A DNA stretch of 35,789 bases from an uncultured Cytophagales bacterium. GTDB lineage: Bacteria; Bacteroidota; Bacteroidia; Cytophagales; Thermonemataceae. The stretch covers positions 1-35,789 of the forward strand of contig CALEMF010000100.1 in NCBI GenBank assembly GCA_937911505.1, written 5' to 3'. How positions within the stretch are numbered: position 1 is the first letter of the stretch; the number at the start of each line of letters is the position of its first letter. The notes beneath the pieces were generated by a model. The model worked only from the letters and a program-made list of their open reading frames with translations, ran no database searches and had not been told where the DNA came from. The translations under genes and the position numbers were made by a program. This document shows positions 24,834 through 32,405 of the stretch, in pieces.

Positions 24834-26893
24834 AAGCCTACTACTAGTATGTCATCTACCTGAGTAGTAGTGCCCTTCCAAGAGAGGTGTTCGGTTTGGA
24901 GCACCTCTTTTTGTTGTGTCAGTGGTAGTGTATGAATATCTGAAAGAAGCTGTTTAAAGCGCTTCATCATAAATTTTTTTCGCTTCTCGTTAAATTGATC
25001 TCTGTAGCCATCCGAGAAAAGATAAAAAACCATTCCTGCTTGTAGATTGATCGTTTGTAGGTCGAACTGTTTTTCCAGCACAGTGCCCTCCCAGCCTCCA
25101 CCAATACTATGGTTAGTAGCCTTGAGTAGCTTCATTTCTCCCTCTACAAAGTAAACTAGCGGAAAACGAGCGCCTGCATATTGTAAAGTTTGTGCTGCTT
25201 CGTCGATGACACAAATACCTAGCTCCATCCCATCCTTGTTATTGCTATCGTCTTGTCGCAGGGTAGTCTGTACATTCTGATGGAGCGCCGAAAGGATTTC
25301 AGCAGGGTTGTAGGTACGATTTTTCACAATAATCTCCGTCAAAAAAGCACTTCCAAGCAAACTCATAAAAGCACCTGGCACGCCGTGACCTGTGCAGTCG
25401 CCCACTGCTAAAATACGTTTACCTGCCATCTGGGAAAACCAATAGAAATCGCCACTCACAATGTCCTTGGGTAAGTAAAGGACGAATAAGTCACTAAAAG
25501 CGTCCTCTACCCTACTCAGGTTTGGTAATATCGCTTGCTGAATGCGCTGCGCGTAGAAGATACTGGCTGTCACGTGTTCATTATGCGCATTAAGTAATTT
25601 CGTTTTTTCTTTTAATTGATCGTTTTTCTTAATAAGCTCTTCCGTAAAAGCACGAAGTTGTTCAGCTTGGGCAAATATCTCCTCTCGTTGCAAGCTAATC
25701 TCTTCATTACTCTGGGTTAGTAGGTCGTTCTTTTCCTTTAGTTCTTTATTGAGCTTGTTGGTTCTTTTAAGAAAGTAGCTTGTAATCAACAAAATAGCAA
25801 TCAGTAAGATGGTTCCACTAACGAGTGCAATGATTGTTTGGCGCTGTTGGTAGGCCTCTAACGCTTTTGCTTTTTCCAAAAGGCTTACCTTTTCTCTCTC
25901 TTTTTGTACCTGATACGATTCTAGTACACCCTGTATACGCTTTAAAGTATTTTCGTTAAATAGACTATCTTTTGTTTCTGTATATACCTTATAATAGGTA
26001 AGCGCTTTTTCGTAGTTTTTTAAGTCCAGGTAGTTCAGGTACACCTCTTTGGCAGCTTCTTGCTTCTGCCTACCTAGTTGATGCTCTAGCGCAATTTGGT
26101 AACCATCTAGCGCAATAGTAAGGGCTTGTTGATAGTCGCCTTGGCTTGCATAATACTGTGCGAGATGGTTTCTTGCCGCTACCCTTCCTTCGTGGGAAGA
26201 CAGGTCATCAAAGATTTTCTTAGAGGCCAGAATATAGGTGAGTTGCTCTTCTCTTTTGTTCATCTCTCCCAAAATAGAGGCAATGTTGCTCAATGAGTTA
26301 CCAATTCCTACGGAGTCTTTACCACTACGCTTCATCTGGAGCGATTTTTTGTAATAACGCATCGCTTTCTCATACTGCTTCCAGTTGGCATACATAGAAG
26401 CAAGGTTATTGTAGATTTGTGCTTGGCCGTTCAAATCGTTGATTTTTATGAAAATCTTTTTTGCTTTTTGGAAGTAGCGAATGGCCGTAGAGTCTTGCTG
26501 CTGCATAGCGTATACAATGGCTATGTCATTGTAAGCGTGCCCAATCTGTACGGGTATAGGTACTTTTTCGTAAAGTTCGAGGGCATTAAAGAAGTACTCG
26601 CTGGCCACAGGATAATCTCCTTTGTTTCTAAACAAGCGCCCTCGTTCGTGTAAAATGCGTCCCTGTCCACCTGTGTAGCCATGCTCAGTGGCGATTTCTT
26701 CTGCTTCATCAAGGTAAGCGTGGGCCAAGTCAGGGTTAATATGCTGCAACTCATTAGCCAGCAAACACAGTACGTCTACTCTTTCTTCCTTCTCTGCCTC
26801 AGTCAGTAGTGTGTTAAGACTATCAACACGTACGTTCTGTGCAAAGAGAAGAGAGGGCAAATATAAGAGCAAAATTACGCACAATCGTTGCAT
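24824..26893 (-). CDS. TPR-containing SpoIIE-type PP2C protein phosphatase
   Basis: A 689-residue protein. A signal peptide (MQRLCVILLLYLPSLLFAQ) is followed by about seven TPR repeats (residues about 25-320, e.g. GHAYNDIAIVYAMQQQDSTA), a membrane helix (about 350-373, IIALVSGTILLIAILLI), a coiled coil (375-440) and a cytoplasmic SpoIIE/PP2C domain (about 450-689). The phosphatase has VSGDFYWF, then ILAVGDCTGHGVPGAFMSLL and LFSDGYRDQF, which hold the metal-binding aspartates. Such proteins dephosphorylate anti-sigma antagonists or other Ser/Thr-phosphorylated partners in response to a periplasmic TPR-sensed signal. No partner-switching anti-sigma gene is adjacent. It overlaps lipocalin-like copy 3 tail to tail. 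Confidence 0.92.
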   Translation of the reverse strand: MQRLCVILLLYLPSLLFAQNVRVDSLNTLLTEAEKEERVDVLCLLANELQHINPDLAHAYLDEAEEIATEHGYTGGQGRILHERGRLFRNKGDYPVASEYFFNALELYEKVPIPVQIGHAYNDIAIVYAMQQQDSTAIRYFQKAKKIFIKINDLNGQAQIYNNLASMYANWKQYEKAMRYYKKSLQMKRSGKDSVGIGNSLSNIASILGEMNKREEQLTYILASKKIFDDLSSHEGRVAARNHLAQYYASQGDYQQALTIALDGYQIALEHQLGRQKQEAAKEVYLNYLDLKNYEKALTYYKVYTETKDSLFNENTLKRIQGVLESYQVQKEREKVSLLEKAKALEAYQQRQTIIALVSGTILLIAILLITSYFLKRTNKLNKELKEKNDLLTQSNEEISLQREEIFAQAEQLRAFTEELIKKNDQLKEKTKLLNAHNEHVTASIFYAQRIQQAILPNLSRVEDAFSDLFVLYLPKDIVSGDFYWFSQMAGKRILAVGDCTGHGVPGAFMSLLGSAFLTEIIVKNRTYNPAEILSALHQNVQTTLRQDDSNNKDGMELGICVIDEAAQTLQYAGARFPLVYFVEGEMKLLKATNHSIGGGWEGTVLEKQFDLQTINLQAGMVFYLFSDGYRDQFNEKRKKFMMKRFKQLLSDIHTLPLTQQKEVLQTEHLSWKGTTTQVDDILVVGFQG

Positions 26894-26971
26894 AGCGCAA
26901 AGATAAATGATTTACGCTAACCTTAAAATTTTTGTAAGCAGAAGATCATAAGTAACTTAACCGATAAGGCC

Positions 26972-27568
26972 CTAAGGCTGAAGTAAGGTAGCTTCCCAGG
27001 TTTCTGTAGGAGACGATTTGATGAAAATCTCTCTATGATGTAGACGGTTCATCTGAAAAACCATAAACTCAATTCGTACAGGCGTAATCAGAAAACCGCT
27101 CCATTTGGCTGGGCGAGGAATCGTTCTATGTTGGAACATCTCTTTGGCAGCGATAAATTTCTGTTGTAACACCTCTAAGCTCTCTAAGGGTTGTCCTTGC
27201 TGGGTAATATGGGAAACAATTTGCGCCTCTTTTTCTCTTTCCCTAAAATAAGTATCGGCCTCTTCAGTACTTAAAAGAGTAGCTAATCCTTGTACACGTA
27301 CTTGCTTACTGATAGTAGGCCACCAAAAATTGAGGGCTACTTTGGGATGTGCTGTAATCTCTTTTCCCTTTCTAGCATTAATAGCACCTGTGATAACAAA
27401 GGCTTCTTCTTTTACCGCCTTTAGCGATACCACCCTTGTATTAGGATAGCCATCCTCTCCTACAGTAGACAAACAACAAGCAGTGGGTACAGTAACCGTC
27501 GTATGCGCTAACTCTTGCTGATACCTCTTTTTGATCCGATTATGAGGATTTATCGCCATAGTAACCAA
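26972..27568 (-). CDS. pdxH: Pyridoxamine 5'-phosphate oxidase-like flavoprotein (PdxH family)
   Basis: A 198-residue protein. The FMN-binding split barrel is evident: TRVVSLKAV (Lys50 at the position of E. coli Lys72), NARKGKEI, VALNFWWPTISKQVRVQG, then PRPAKWSGFLITPVRIEFMV and RLHHRE (Arg175, His177 matching Arg197 and His199). PdxH oxidises pyridoxamine and pyridoxine 5'-phosphate to PLP. Two oddities: the N-terminus is about 20 residues shorter than usual, and the YFxxRxxxS phosphate-binding motif reads YFREREKEA (Tyr107, Arg111, Ala115), with alanine instead of serine. Genuine PdxH is likely but a related substrate cannot be excluded. It stands alone, minus strand. Confidence 0.82.
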   Translation of the reverse strand: MVTMAINPHNRIKKRYQQELAHTTVTVPTACCLSTVGEDGYPNTRVVSLKAVKEEAFVITGAINARKGKEITAHPKVALNFWWPTISKQVRVQGLATLLSTEEADTYFREREKEAQIVSHITQQGQPLESLEVLQQKFIAAKEMFQHRTIPRPAKWSGFLITPVRIEFMVFQMNRLHHREIFIKSSPTETWEATLLQP

Positions 27569-27648
27569 CTGAAATATTCTTTTCTCCGCTTAGAAAATCA
27601 TTTTTTTGAAGAGAAAAAGCCTTATGAAGTTATTTTCTTTTTTACACT

Positions 27649-28440
27649 TTAACGCTCATAAACAGCTAGCCCTTTCGCCATTGCAATTAGATTGGGCTGT
27701 GGTGCTACGTCAGACTTCCAGGAAACGTAAGAGCCGTGTGTATACAAGCCAGGCACGCCATTGATGGCATTCTGCGAGACCTGCCACATATCTTGCTCAC
27801 GGTAAGCAACTGGTATACCAAAACGCAGGGCGTTGAGCAACGTCCAATACTTCAATGTATTGATTTCAGCAGAGGTGTATATTTCAAAATATTGGTAGCC
27901 GCGGTAGTCAACCCGAATGGTTTCACTTCTATTGACGGGTACATCTGCCCAAGAGTACAACTGGAAGTCTTTTTCGGTGAGTCCGCCCCAATTACAAATT
28001 TCTACAGCAACGCTCTGTTGGTTCCTAACCACATTATCTACGTGCTTCATTCCTAAGTGATGCGCCCAGTACTGCTCGTTGAAACCTCTAAAAATAGTAC
28101 CGTCGTTTTCGATACCTACCGCAGTAGCCACTTGTCTGGCACCGTCGTTTTTCCACCAATCGTACATCCCACGGGCATCATCCCAACCGGCTGAATGATG
28201 CCATACGATCTGTCGCTTAGGGAAAGTCTCTGCAAAATAAAAGCCTGCAAAATCTTGTAGTTCTACGACCCTCAGTAATACACCATGCAATGCATTGTAG
28301 GTTATTCTACCCGCTAGACCATCTACTGCCAGTTGCTGACTGGCTTGGAAGCTTTTAATACTTTGAAAGCCTAGTTCGTCCAGTAGGTTCATAAGAATGT
28401 TACGTCGAGGGGTGTTTTGTTGTTCAGTGATGATATCCAT
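27649..28440 (-). CDS. N-acetylmuramoyl-L-alanine amidase (amidase_2 type) with N-terminal peptidoglycan-binding-like region
   Basis: A 263-residue protein. Residues 12-55 resemble a peptidoglycan-binding module (FQASQQLAVDGLAGRITYNA). Residues 66-250 form the zinc amidase: IVWHHSAGWDDARG (His81/His82), YWAHHLGMKH (His127/His128), VAVEICNWGGL (Glu147), and the C-terminal GLYTHGSYVSWKSDVAPQPN (His235, Asp244), giving the His-His-Asp zinc set of this family. It cleaves the amide between MurNAc and the stem peptide. No signal peptide or holin gene is visible, so release would need lysis or a non-classical route, as for endolysins. No other phage gene is in the window. Confidence 0.85.
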   Translation of the reverse strand: MDIITEQQNTPRRNILMNLLDELGFQSIKSFQASQQLAVDGLAGRITYNALHGVLLRVVELQDFAGFYFAETFPKRQIVWHHSAGWDDARGMYDWWKNDGARQVATAVGIENDGTIFRGFNEQYWAHHLGMKHVDNVVRNQQSVAVEICNWGGLTEKDFQLYSWADVPVNRSETIRVDYRGYQYFEIYTSAEINTLKYWTLLNALRFGIPVAYREQDMWQVSQNAINGVPGLYTHGSYVSWKSDVAPQPNLIAMAKGLAVYER

Positions 28441-28628
28441 AAGGTAAGTGATTGTTTTTTAGTGAATTTACAAAAAAATCAAAGAGTATGGGAAAGCCTT
28501 ACGAAAAGTTTTTAAGTTTTTGTATAGTAATAGGTGTATTAGAGGATGTTTAAAAATTAAATTCTGTATAATTAACATGTTGCAAGAATTTTATCGCTTA
28601 TTCTTCAATTTACCTTTTATTCATTTTT

Positions 28629-28737
28629 CCTTGATAAAAAACGAACCAAAAACCGAGCTTGCGAGCTCAGCGCAGCTAAATCAAGAAAATCCAAAGCTCC
28701 TACCCACGAATCCACCCGCCTCCCCGCTGGATTTTCA
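28629..28737. repeat. Nested inverted-repeat element, possible dispersed repeat
   Basis: CTTGAT (28630-28635) and ATCAAG (28680-28685) flank a small stem GAGCT (28655-28659)/AGCTC (28664-28668). Next to it GAAAATCC (28685-28692) and GGATTTTC (28729-28736) are perfect complements. The segment is clearly richer in G and C (ACCCACGAATCCACCCGCC) than its AT-rich surroundings. The AAAAACGAACCAAAAA string resembles intergenic repeats I remember from Bacteroidota genomes. Confidence 0.45.
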
Positions 28738-28814
28738 GGCCGACACACTTATAATAATCTTAAAAACAGATAGTTGTAAAAAAATTTAAACCTACTCTTA
28801 GTTACCTAATGCAT

Positions 28815-28851
28815 AAAAAAGTCTACAAGGTTAAGATAACCTTGTAGACTT
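28815..28851 (-). terminator. Strong terminator of the PepSY-like gene
   Basis: AAGTCTACAAGGTTA (28819-28833) and TAACCTTGTAGACTT (28837-28851) form a perfect 15-bp stem with loop AGA. On the minus strand a run of six U follows (A28815-A28820). It lies 89 bases past the stop of the upstream minus-strand gene. Confidence 0.85.
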
Positions 28852-28939
28852 CACTGAAGTAGCCAAGCTGTGTACACGCTTATCACTTTTGGATATGAGC
28901 AGACATCCCAACCTAAGCAACGACTAGCCAGATATCCTA

Positions 28940-29389
28940 CTAATCATACGTTACTTTTTCTGTACCTTTTTTAATCACTTTTAGCTCCTCTGAAAGAAGT
29001 ATCTTGGTAGTTGTCTGCGACTTCTCATCAGCGATGATACAGGTAATTAAGTACAAGATCTCATCCATGGGTCCATTCACTATAACAACAGAGGGATCGT
29101 CGCACGCTGGTTGAACCTTACTAATAATTTCCTTTTTTTTGTCGGAATCAACCTCATCTATTTCGTGCGTTCCTAGATAATTTCCTTTCTTATCAATAAG
29201 TACATTGATGTATCTTCCTTCCAAGCCATCATACCCTATTTCATAAAAATCTTCGTATAGGGAATACGAAAGAGAGCCTCTCTTAGGATATAGCTCATCG
29301 AAAGTACTTTTCACCTCTTTTGGAAGTTGGGCAAAAGCTTGTGATACAAAGCTTAGTACCATTAATAATAGTAAAGTGTTTTTTTTCAT
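28940..29389 (-). CDS. Secreted PepSY-like protein
   Basis: A 149-residue protein from MKKNTLLLLMVLSFVSQAFA, a clear signal peptide with cleavage after AFA. The frame is open 29 residues further (to 29476), but that part lacks signal features. The mature part starts LPKEVKSTFDELYPKRGS and continues LYEDFYEIGYDGLEGRYINV then LIDKKGNYLGTHEIDEVDSD, which fits one PepSY-like unit (helix, then strands with D-K-G-N turn). A second half contains two cysteines (PACDDP, YLITCII) that could pair. PepSY-like domains are thought to bind or inhibit proteases or to shape the envelope. The family assignment is by pattern only. It is divergent from padR. Confidence 0.68.
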   Translation of the reverse strand: MKKNTLLLLMVLSFVSQAFAQLPKEVKSTFDELYPKRGSLSYSLYEDFYEIGYDGLEGRYINVLIDKKGNYLGTHEIDEVDSDKKKEIISKVQPACDDPSVVIVNGPMDEILYLITCIIADEKSQTTTKILLSEELKVIKKGTEKVTYD

Positions 29390-29767
29390 TGTGTAATTTA
29401 ATTTTTCTAAAGTTGTACTTAACCATCTCCCAAAGGTGAGGCTTATTTTTGCTAGACTACCTGCATTGATAATCACTCACTTGGGAGAAGCCTTTAACGA
29501 ACCAAGTACTAACTAAAAGTATACCAACCCAGTTAAATAGCTATTTTTCCCTGTGCCTCTGGGTAAGTTATCAGAAAAAAGAGAAGCGTAAGTTCAAAAA
29601 GAGAGTATATACTTTACAGATGTAAGGTGTTTTCTATAAAGACTTTAGCAAACTGCTTTAAGGATATATCTGATACTTTTCAATATACCCCTTCAATGAA
29701 ATAGAGCTAAAATTTGCAAGTAAGAAAATTAATACATAGATTTACGATGCATTAAAAATCTATATAA
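29390..29767. other. 378-base divergent intergenic region
   Basis: No gene is supported. It separates the PepSY-like gene (minus) and padR (plus). The right end holds the padR promoter and dyad (29713-29763). The left end should hold the promoter of the PepSY-like gene, but no clear TAnnTTTG box was found. The middle is plain AT-rich sequence. Confidence 0.6.
29713..29763 (+). promoter_or_regulatory. padR promoter overlapped by a 28-bp dyad (likely autoregulatory operator)
   Basis: TTTG (29713-29716), 20-base spacer, TAGATTTA (29737-29744, one base off TAnnTTTG). Over the -7 box and the transcription start lies a dyad centred at 29749.5: ATAGATTT (29736-29743), ATGCAT (29747-29752), AAATCTAT (29756-29763). 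PadR dimers bind long dyads and usually repress their own operon. Confidence 0.6.
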
Positions 29768-30118
29768 GTGAATTCATCAAAAGAACTTTTAAAAGGTACG
29801 CTTACTACCATCATCTTAAAGCTCCTTTCGGAGAACAAGCGTATGTATGGCTACGAGCTGGCCCAAGCGGTAAAGGAAAGAACCAAGGGTAAGATCCTTA
29901 TCAAAGAGGGCTCCCTTTATCCTGCGCTCCACAAATTAGAACAAAAGGAGCTCATTCAGTGCGAGAAAGTAAACATAGGCAAGCGGGTAAGAAAGTATTA
30001 TCATCTTACTCCTAAGGGAAAGACACAAAAGGAGGTAGCCATTGACGAGCTGAAGGAATTCCTCAATACAATGCACCAATTAATTACGACACAACCGCTC
30101 TATGGCCACACTCAATGA
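29768..30118 (+). CDS. PadR-family transcriptional regulator
   Basis: A 116-residue protein from a GTG start. The winged helix is the PadR type: LLKGTLTTIILKLLSENKRM, then YGYELAQAVKERT, EGSLYPALHKLEQKELI and the wing KVNIGKRVRKYYHLTPKGK, followed by one C-terminal dimerisation helix. This is the short subfamily-2 form, about 110 residues. It represses its own operon until a ligand or membrane partner releases it (family). Its last 17 bases overlap the next gene, which encodes a membrane protein, so the two form an operon. A dyad lies directly before the start codon. Confidence 0.93.
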   Translation: MNSSKELLKGTLTTIILKLLSENKRMYGYELAQAVKERTKGKILIKEGSLYPALHKLEQKELIQCEKVNIGKRVRKYYHLTPKGKTQKEVAIDELKEFLNTMHQLITTQPLYGHTQ

Positions 30119-30716
30119 AACCCAAGTTGACTGGTTGGTTGAACGCCTTATCAGAGATTCAATTGCGACCGAAAGTCTCCAAGAGGATTTAATAGATCAC
30201 TTTTGTTGCTACATCGAAGAAAAAATGGCCATTGGCCATACCTTCGAAGAGAGTTACGCCTTAGCCTTACAGGCAATTGCGCCTGATGGACTGAAGGAAA
30301 TAGAAGAAGCCTTTTTATCTATTCATAATTATAAACCCTTTATTAGTATGGTACGTATTTTATATTTTTCAAGCTTTCTAGCTACTTTTTTACACATTCT
30401 ATATTTCTTATTTAAGCATTTATATTGGCCAGGGGCGCATGCATTACTTCAAGCAGGTTTTACTGTCATTCTAGTGTTGGTGCTTCCAAGCCTCGGGATG
30501 CTCACTTATAAGCATCGCCAAAACCTGTCAACCTTAGACACGAGAAGAATGATCATAGGCATGCTGGCTGGTGGATGTATCAGCTTAGGAATGTTGCTGA
30601 AAGGCTTACACTTTCCAGGAGGAAGTATTTTATTTGCTTTAGGCTGTGTGTTGTTGGCTTTTGTATTTTTACCGCTCTTCTTATACCAGTTGTATAAGAA
30701 GAGTATCGCTGGCTAA
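30102..30716 (+). CDS. Membrane protein partner of PadR
   Basis: A 204-residue protein. The N-terminal 80 residues are soluble and helical (LIRDSIATESLQEDLIDHFC, then CYIEEKMAIGHTFEESYALA), like the short DUF1700/HAAS-type domains that accompany PadR genes. Four membrane segments follow (about residues 82-104, 112-132, 146-165 and 172-195) and the tail is basic (YKKSIAG). PadR operons commonly encode such proteins, and a role in signal transfer to the regulator or in lipid or efflux functions is possible. The function is not known. The overlap with padR implies translational coupling. A terminator follows. Confidence 0.82.
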   Translation: MATLNETQVDWLVERLIRDSIATESLQEDLIDHFCCYIEEKMAIGHTFEESYALALQAIAPDGLKEIEEAFLSIHNYKPFISMVRILYFSSFLATFLHILYFLFKHLYWPGAHALLQAGFTVILVLVLPSLGMLTYKHRQNLSTLDTRRMIIGMLAGGCISLGMLLKGLHFPGGSILFALGCVLLAFVFLPLFLYQLYKKSIAG

Positions 30717-30749
30717 CGCCAACTAATAAGATAAACACAAGTAATTTAC

Positions 30750-30793
30750 AAGAAAACAGAAAGTACATAAAAAGTGCTTTCTGTTTTCTTTTT
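30750..30793 (+). terminator. Terminator of the padR operon
   Basis: AAGAAAACAGAAAG (30750-30763) and CTTTCTGTTTTCTT (30777-30790) form a perfect 14-bp stem around a 13-base loop, followed by T to 30793. Confidence 0.82.
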
Positions 30794-30839
30794 CTGAGAA
30801 AAGCTACTACTTTAGGCAAACAAAACAACCGATAAACTT

Positions 30840-31301
30840 ATGGGATTATTTGATTTTATATTTGGGAAAAAAAAGAATAAAACAATCACTTTAGAAGAGG
30901 CTAATAAGGAAAACGAAGCCTATATAAAAGAAAACCCTACACCTATTGACGATGAAAATGGTATGATGCGTAAGGCGGCTAGTTTACTCTCCAGCGGTGA
31001 ATTCAAAGCCTCTATGGAGTTGTATCAGCAAATGGCTGAAAAGTTTCCTGACAAAAAAGGCCTGTACTTAAGCCAAGTAGGCGCTAACCAATATTTTTTA
31101 GGTCAGTACGAAGCGGCCATAGATACTTACTTGCAAGCAAAAGAGGCAGGGTTTGAGGAAAGTATGATTGATGATAACGTGTTTGAGGCCTGTGAAGCTT
31201 TGTACAAGCAACGTAATGAAAAAATGTTCCTTGAAAAGTACATATCGCTTTTTCCTAACGGAAATCACCTCAAAAAAGCCAATAAACTTTTAAGCAAGTA
31301 A
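30840..31301 (+). CDS. Small TPR-repeat protein
   Basis: A 153-residue protein without a true signal peptide. It starts MGLFDFIFGKKKNKTITLEE, an amphipathic basic stretch that could touch the membrane. Two TPR-like units lie at about 40-75 (AASLLSSGEFKASMELYQQM, then AEKFPDKKG) and 78-112 (VGANQYFLGQYEAAIDTYLQ), with further helices after. It is likely a protein-interaction adaptor. The partner is unknown. It ends nine bases from the convergent secreted-protein gene. Confidence 0.72.
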   Translation: MGLFDFIFGKKKNKTITLEEANKENEAYIKENPTPIDDENGMMRKAASLLSSGEFKASMELYQQMAEKFPDKKGLYLSQVGANQYFLGQYEAAIDTYLQAKEAGFEESMIDDNVFEACEALYKQRNEKMFLEKYISLFPNGNHLKKANKLLSK

Positions 31302-31310
31302 GAAGCTTTT

Positions 31311-32279
31311 TCAGAGTCCTAGTGTTTGAATCATTTCTGCTACGGTCATCTCTTCTTTTAGTGCTTTTTCAAGATCGTGCGTTTTCTCCTCTGCTAGCAC
31401 CTCCATACGCTGGACGAGTCGCTCAAGAAACTGCACGATTTTTTTCTGTTCCTCCTCACTTTTAGCGGCTTTTAGTGCTGCAAGTTTTTGGTCTTTAATC
31501 GCTTCGTAAGCATGATAAAGGCGCTTCTTTTTGATTCTTTTAAAATCGCCTTCGGGCGAGCGTTCTATCTTGGTATACGCTTCCTCTACCGTTACAAAGA
31601 GAGAATCATTGAGATAACGTTTTGTTTTTTCTTCTTTGGTCATCGTGATACGGCGCGGCTGCGTGAGCACTCTAGGAGGATCAGCTACAATACGAATTAC
31701 CTGCGACGCAGCGATGGTCTCTCCCGGCCCGTACACATCTTGCTGATAAGGCTGTCCGTTGGCATCTTTCAAGGTTTTTTCCCTTACTTTGAAGTAGCCT
31801 CTTACCACCGCATAAATTTCTCGGTTGGCTTGCCCATCTAGGCAAGCCTGTGCCCTAAAAGAAGCAACACTAGGAACGAACTGCTTACCTATGTGTGTAA
31901 ACACCTGCGGAAAATCTGAGACGGTATTTTCAGGATGCACAAGCCACAAAGTATGCTGCGTAAGGGTGTCGTATTGTGCTTTGTAGGAAGCCTTGTAAAA
32001 AGGAATTTCCTTACTGAAAGCCATAGGAAGTTTCGTCCACTTTTTGGTCGTTTGGTAGTCATCAAAGTATTGGCAGCGTACTTCTACCCGTACCATATCG
32101 TAGCGGGTAACAGTAGGGTGTTTTTGTAAGCGTAAGCCCAAGTCGTTCAGGCTATCGCAGTGCCATACTTGATAGTCGGGGATGCGTTTTTCAAAGTGAT
32201 CGGTATAAAATGTGAGGGTGTTACTTTGCCCCCAAGTGAAAGCGGGCAGCATACATAAAACAACTATTACGCCTTTCAT
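31311..32279 (-). CDS. Secreted protein of unknown function
   Basis: A 322-residue protein. A signal peptide (MKGVIVVLCMLPAFTWG, cleavage before QSN) is followed by a mixed alpha/beta region. Three cysteines (in VWHCDSL, VEVRCQY and AQACLDG) lie in the first half. The C-terminal 100 residues are charged and helical (KLAALKAAKSEEEQKKIVQF, then LVQRMEVLAEEKTHDLEKAL), predicting a coiled coil. It contains QPRRITMTKEEKTKRYLNDS in the middle. I recognise no family. It stands between a TPR gene and acs without obvious operon partners. Confidence 0.7.
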   Translation of the reverse strand: MKGVIVVLCMLPAFTWGQSNTLTFYTDHFEKRIPDYQVWHCDSLNDLGLRLQKHPTVTRYDMVRVEVRCQYFDDYQTTKKWTKLPMAFSKEIPFYKASYKAQYDTLTQHTLWLVHPENTVSDFPQVFTHIGKQFVPSVASFRAQACLDGQANREIYAVVRGYFKVREKTLKDANGQPYQQDVYGPGETIAASQVIRIVADPPRVLTQPRRITMTKEEKTKRYLNDSLFVTVEEAYTKIERSPEGDFKRIKKKRLYHAYEAIKDQKLAALKAAKSEEEQKKIVQFLERLVQRMEVLAEEKTHDLEKALKEEMTVAEMIQTLGL

Positions 32280-32341
32280 AGAGTGTAATTCAGGAAAAAG
32301 ATAAACGACCCATTAATATACTACCGATAAAACTTGGATAC

Positions 32342-32376
32342 AAAAACTCCTTACGGAAATCTACCGTAAGGAGTTT
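32342..32376 (-). terminator. Terminator of acs
   Basis: AAACTCCTTACGG (32344-32356) and CCGTAAGGAGTTT (32364-32376) form a perfect 13-bp stem with a 7-base loop. On the minus strand U residues follow (A32342-A32346). It lies 30 bases past the acs stop. Confidence 0.85.
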
Positions 32377-32405
32377 AAAATATTCATTATAAAAGCGTTA
32401 CAAAT

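Larger units (their letters stand above)
28441..28939. other. 499-base non-coding stretch
   Basis: No convincing gene. It holds an AT-rich upstream region of the amidase (28441-28628), a GC-richer nested inverted-repeat element (28629-28737) and the terminator of the PepSY-like gene (28815-28851). A plus-strand open frame across it (28520-28789) has no family likeness and runs through the repeat. Confidence 0.6.

Noticed and set aside
28520..28789. 89-residue plus-strand open frame in the 28.4-28.9 kb gap
   Set aside because: It has a composition without a pattern, crosses the inverted-repeat element and has no promoter or start context.
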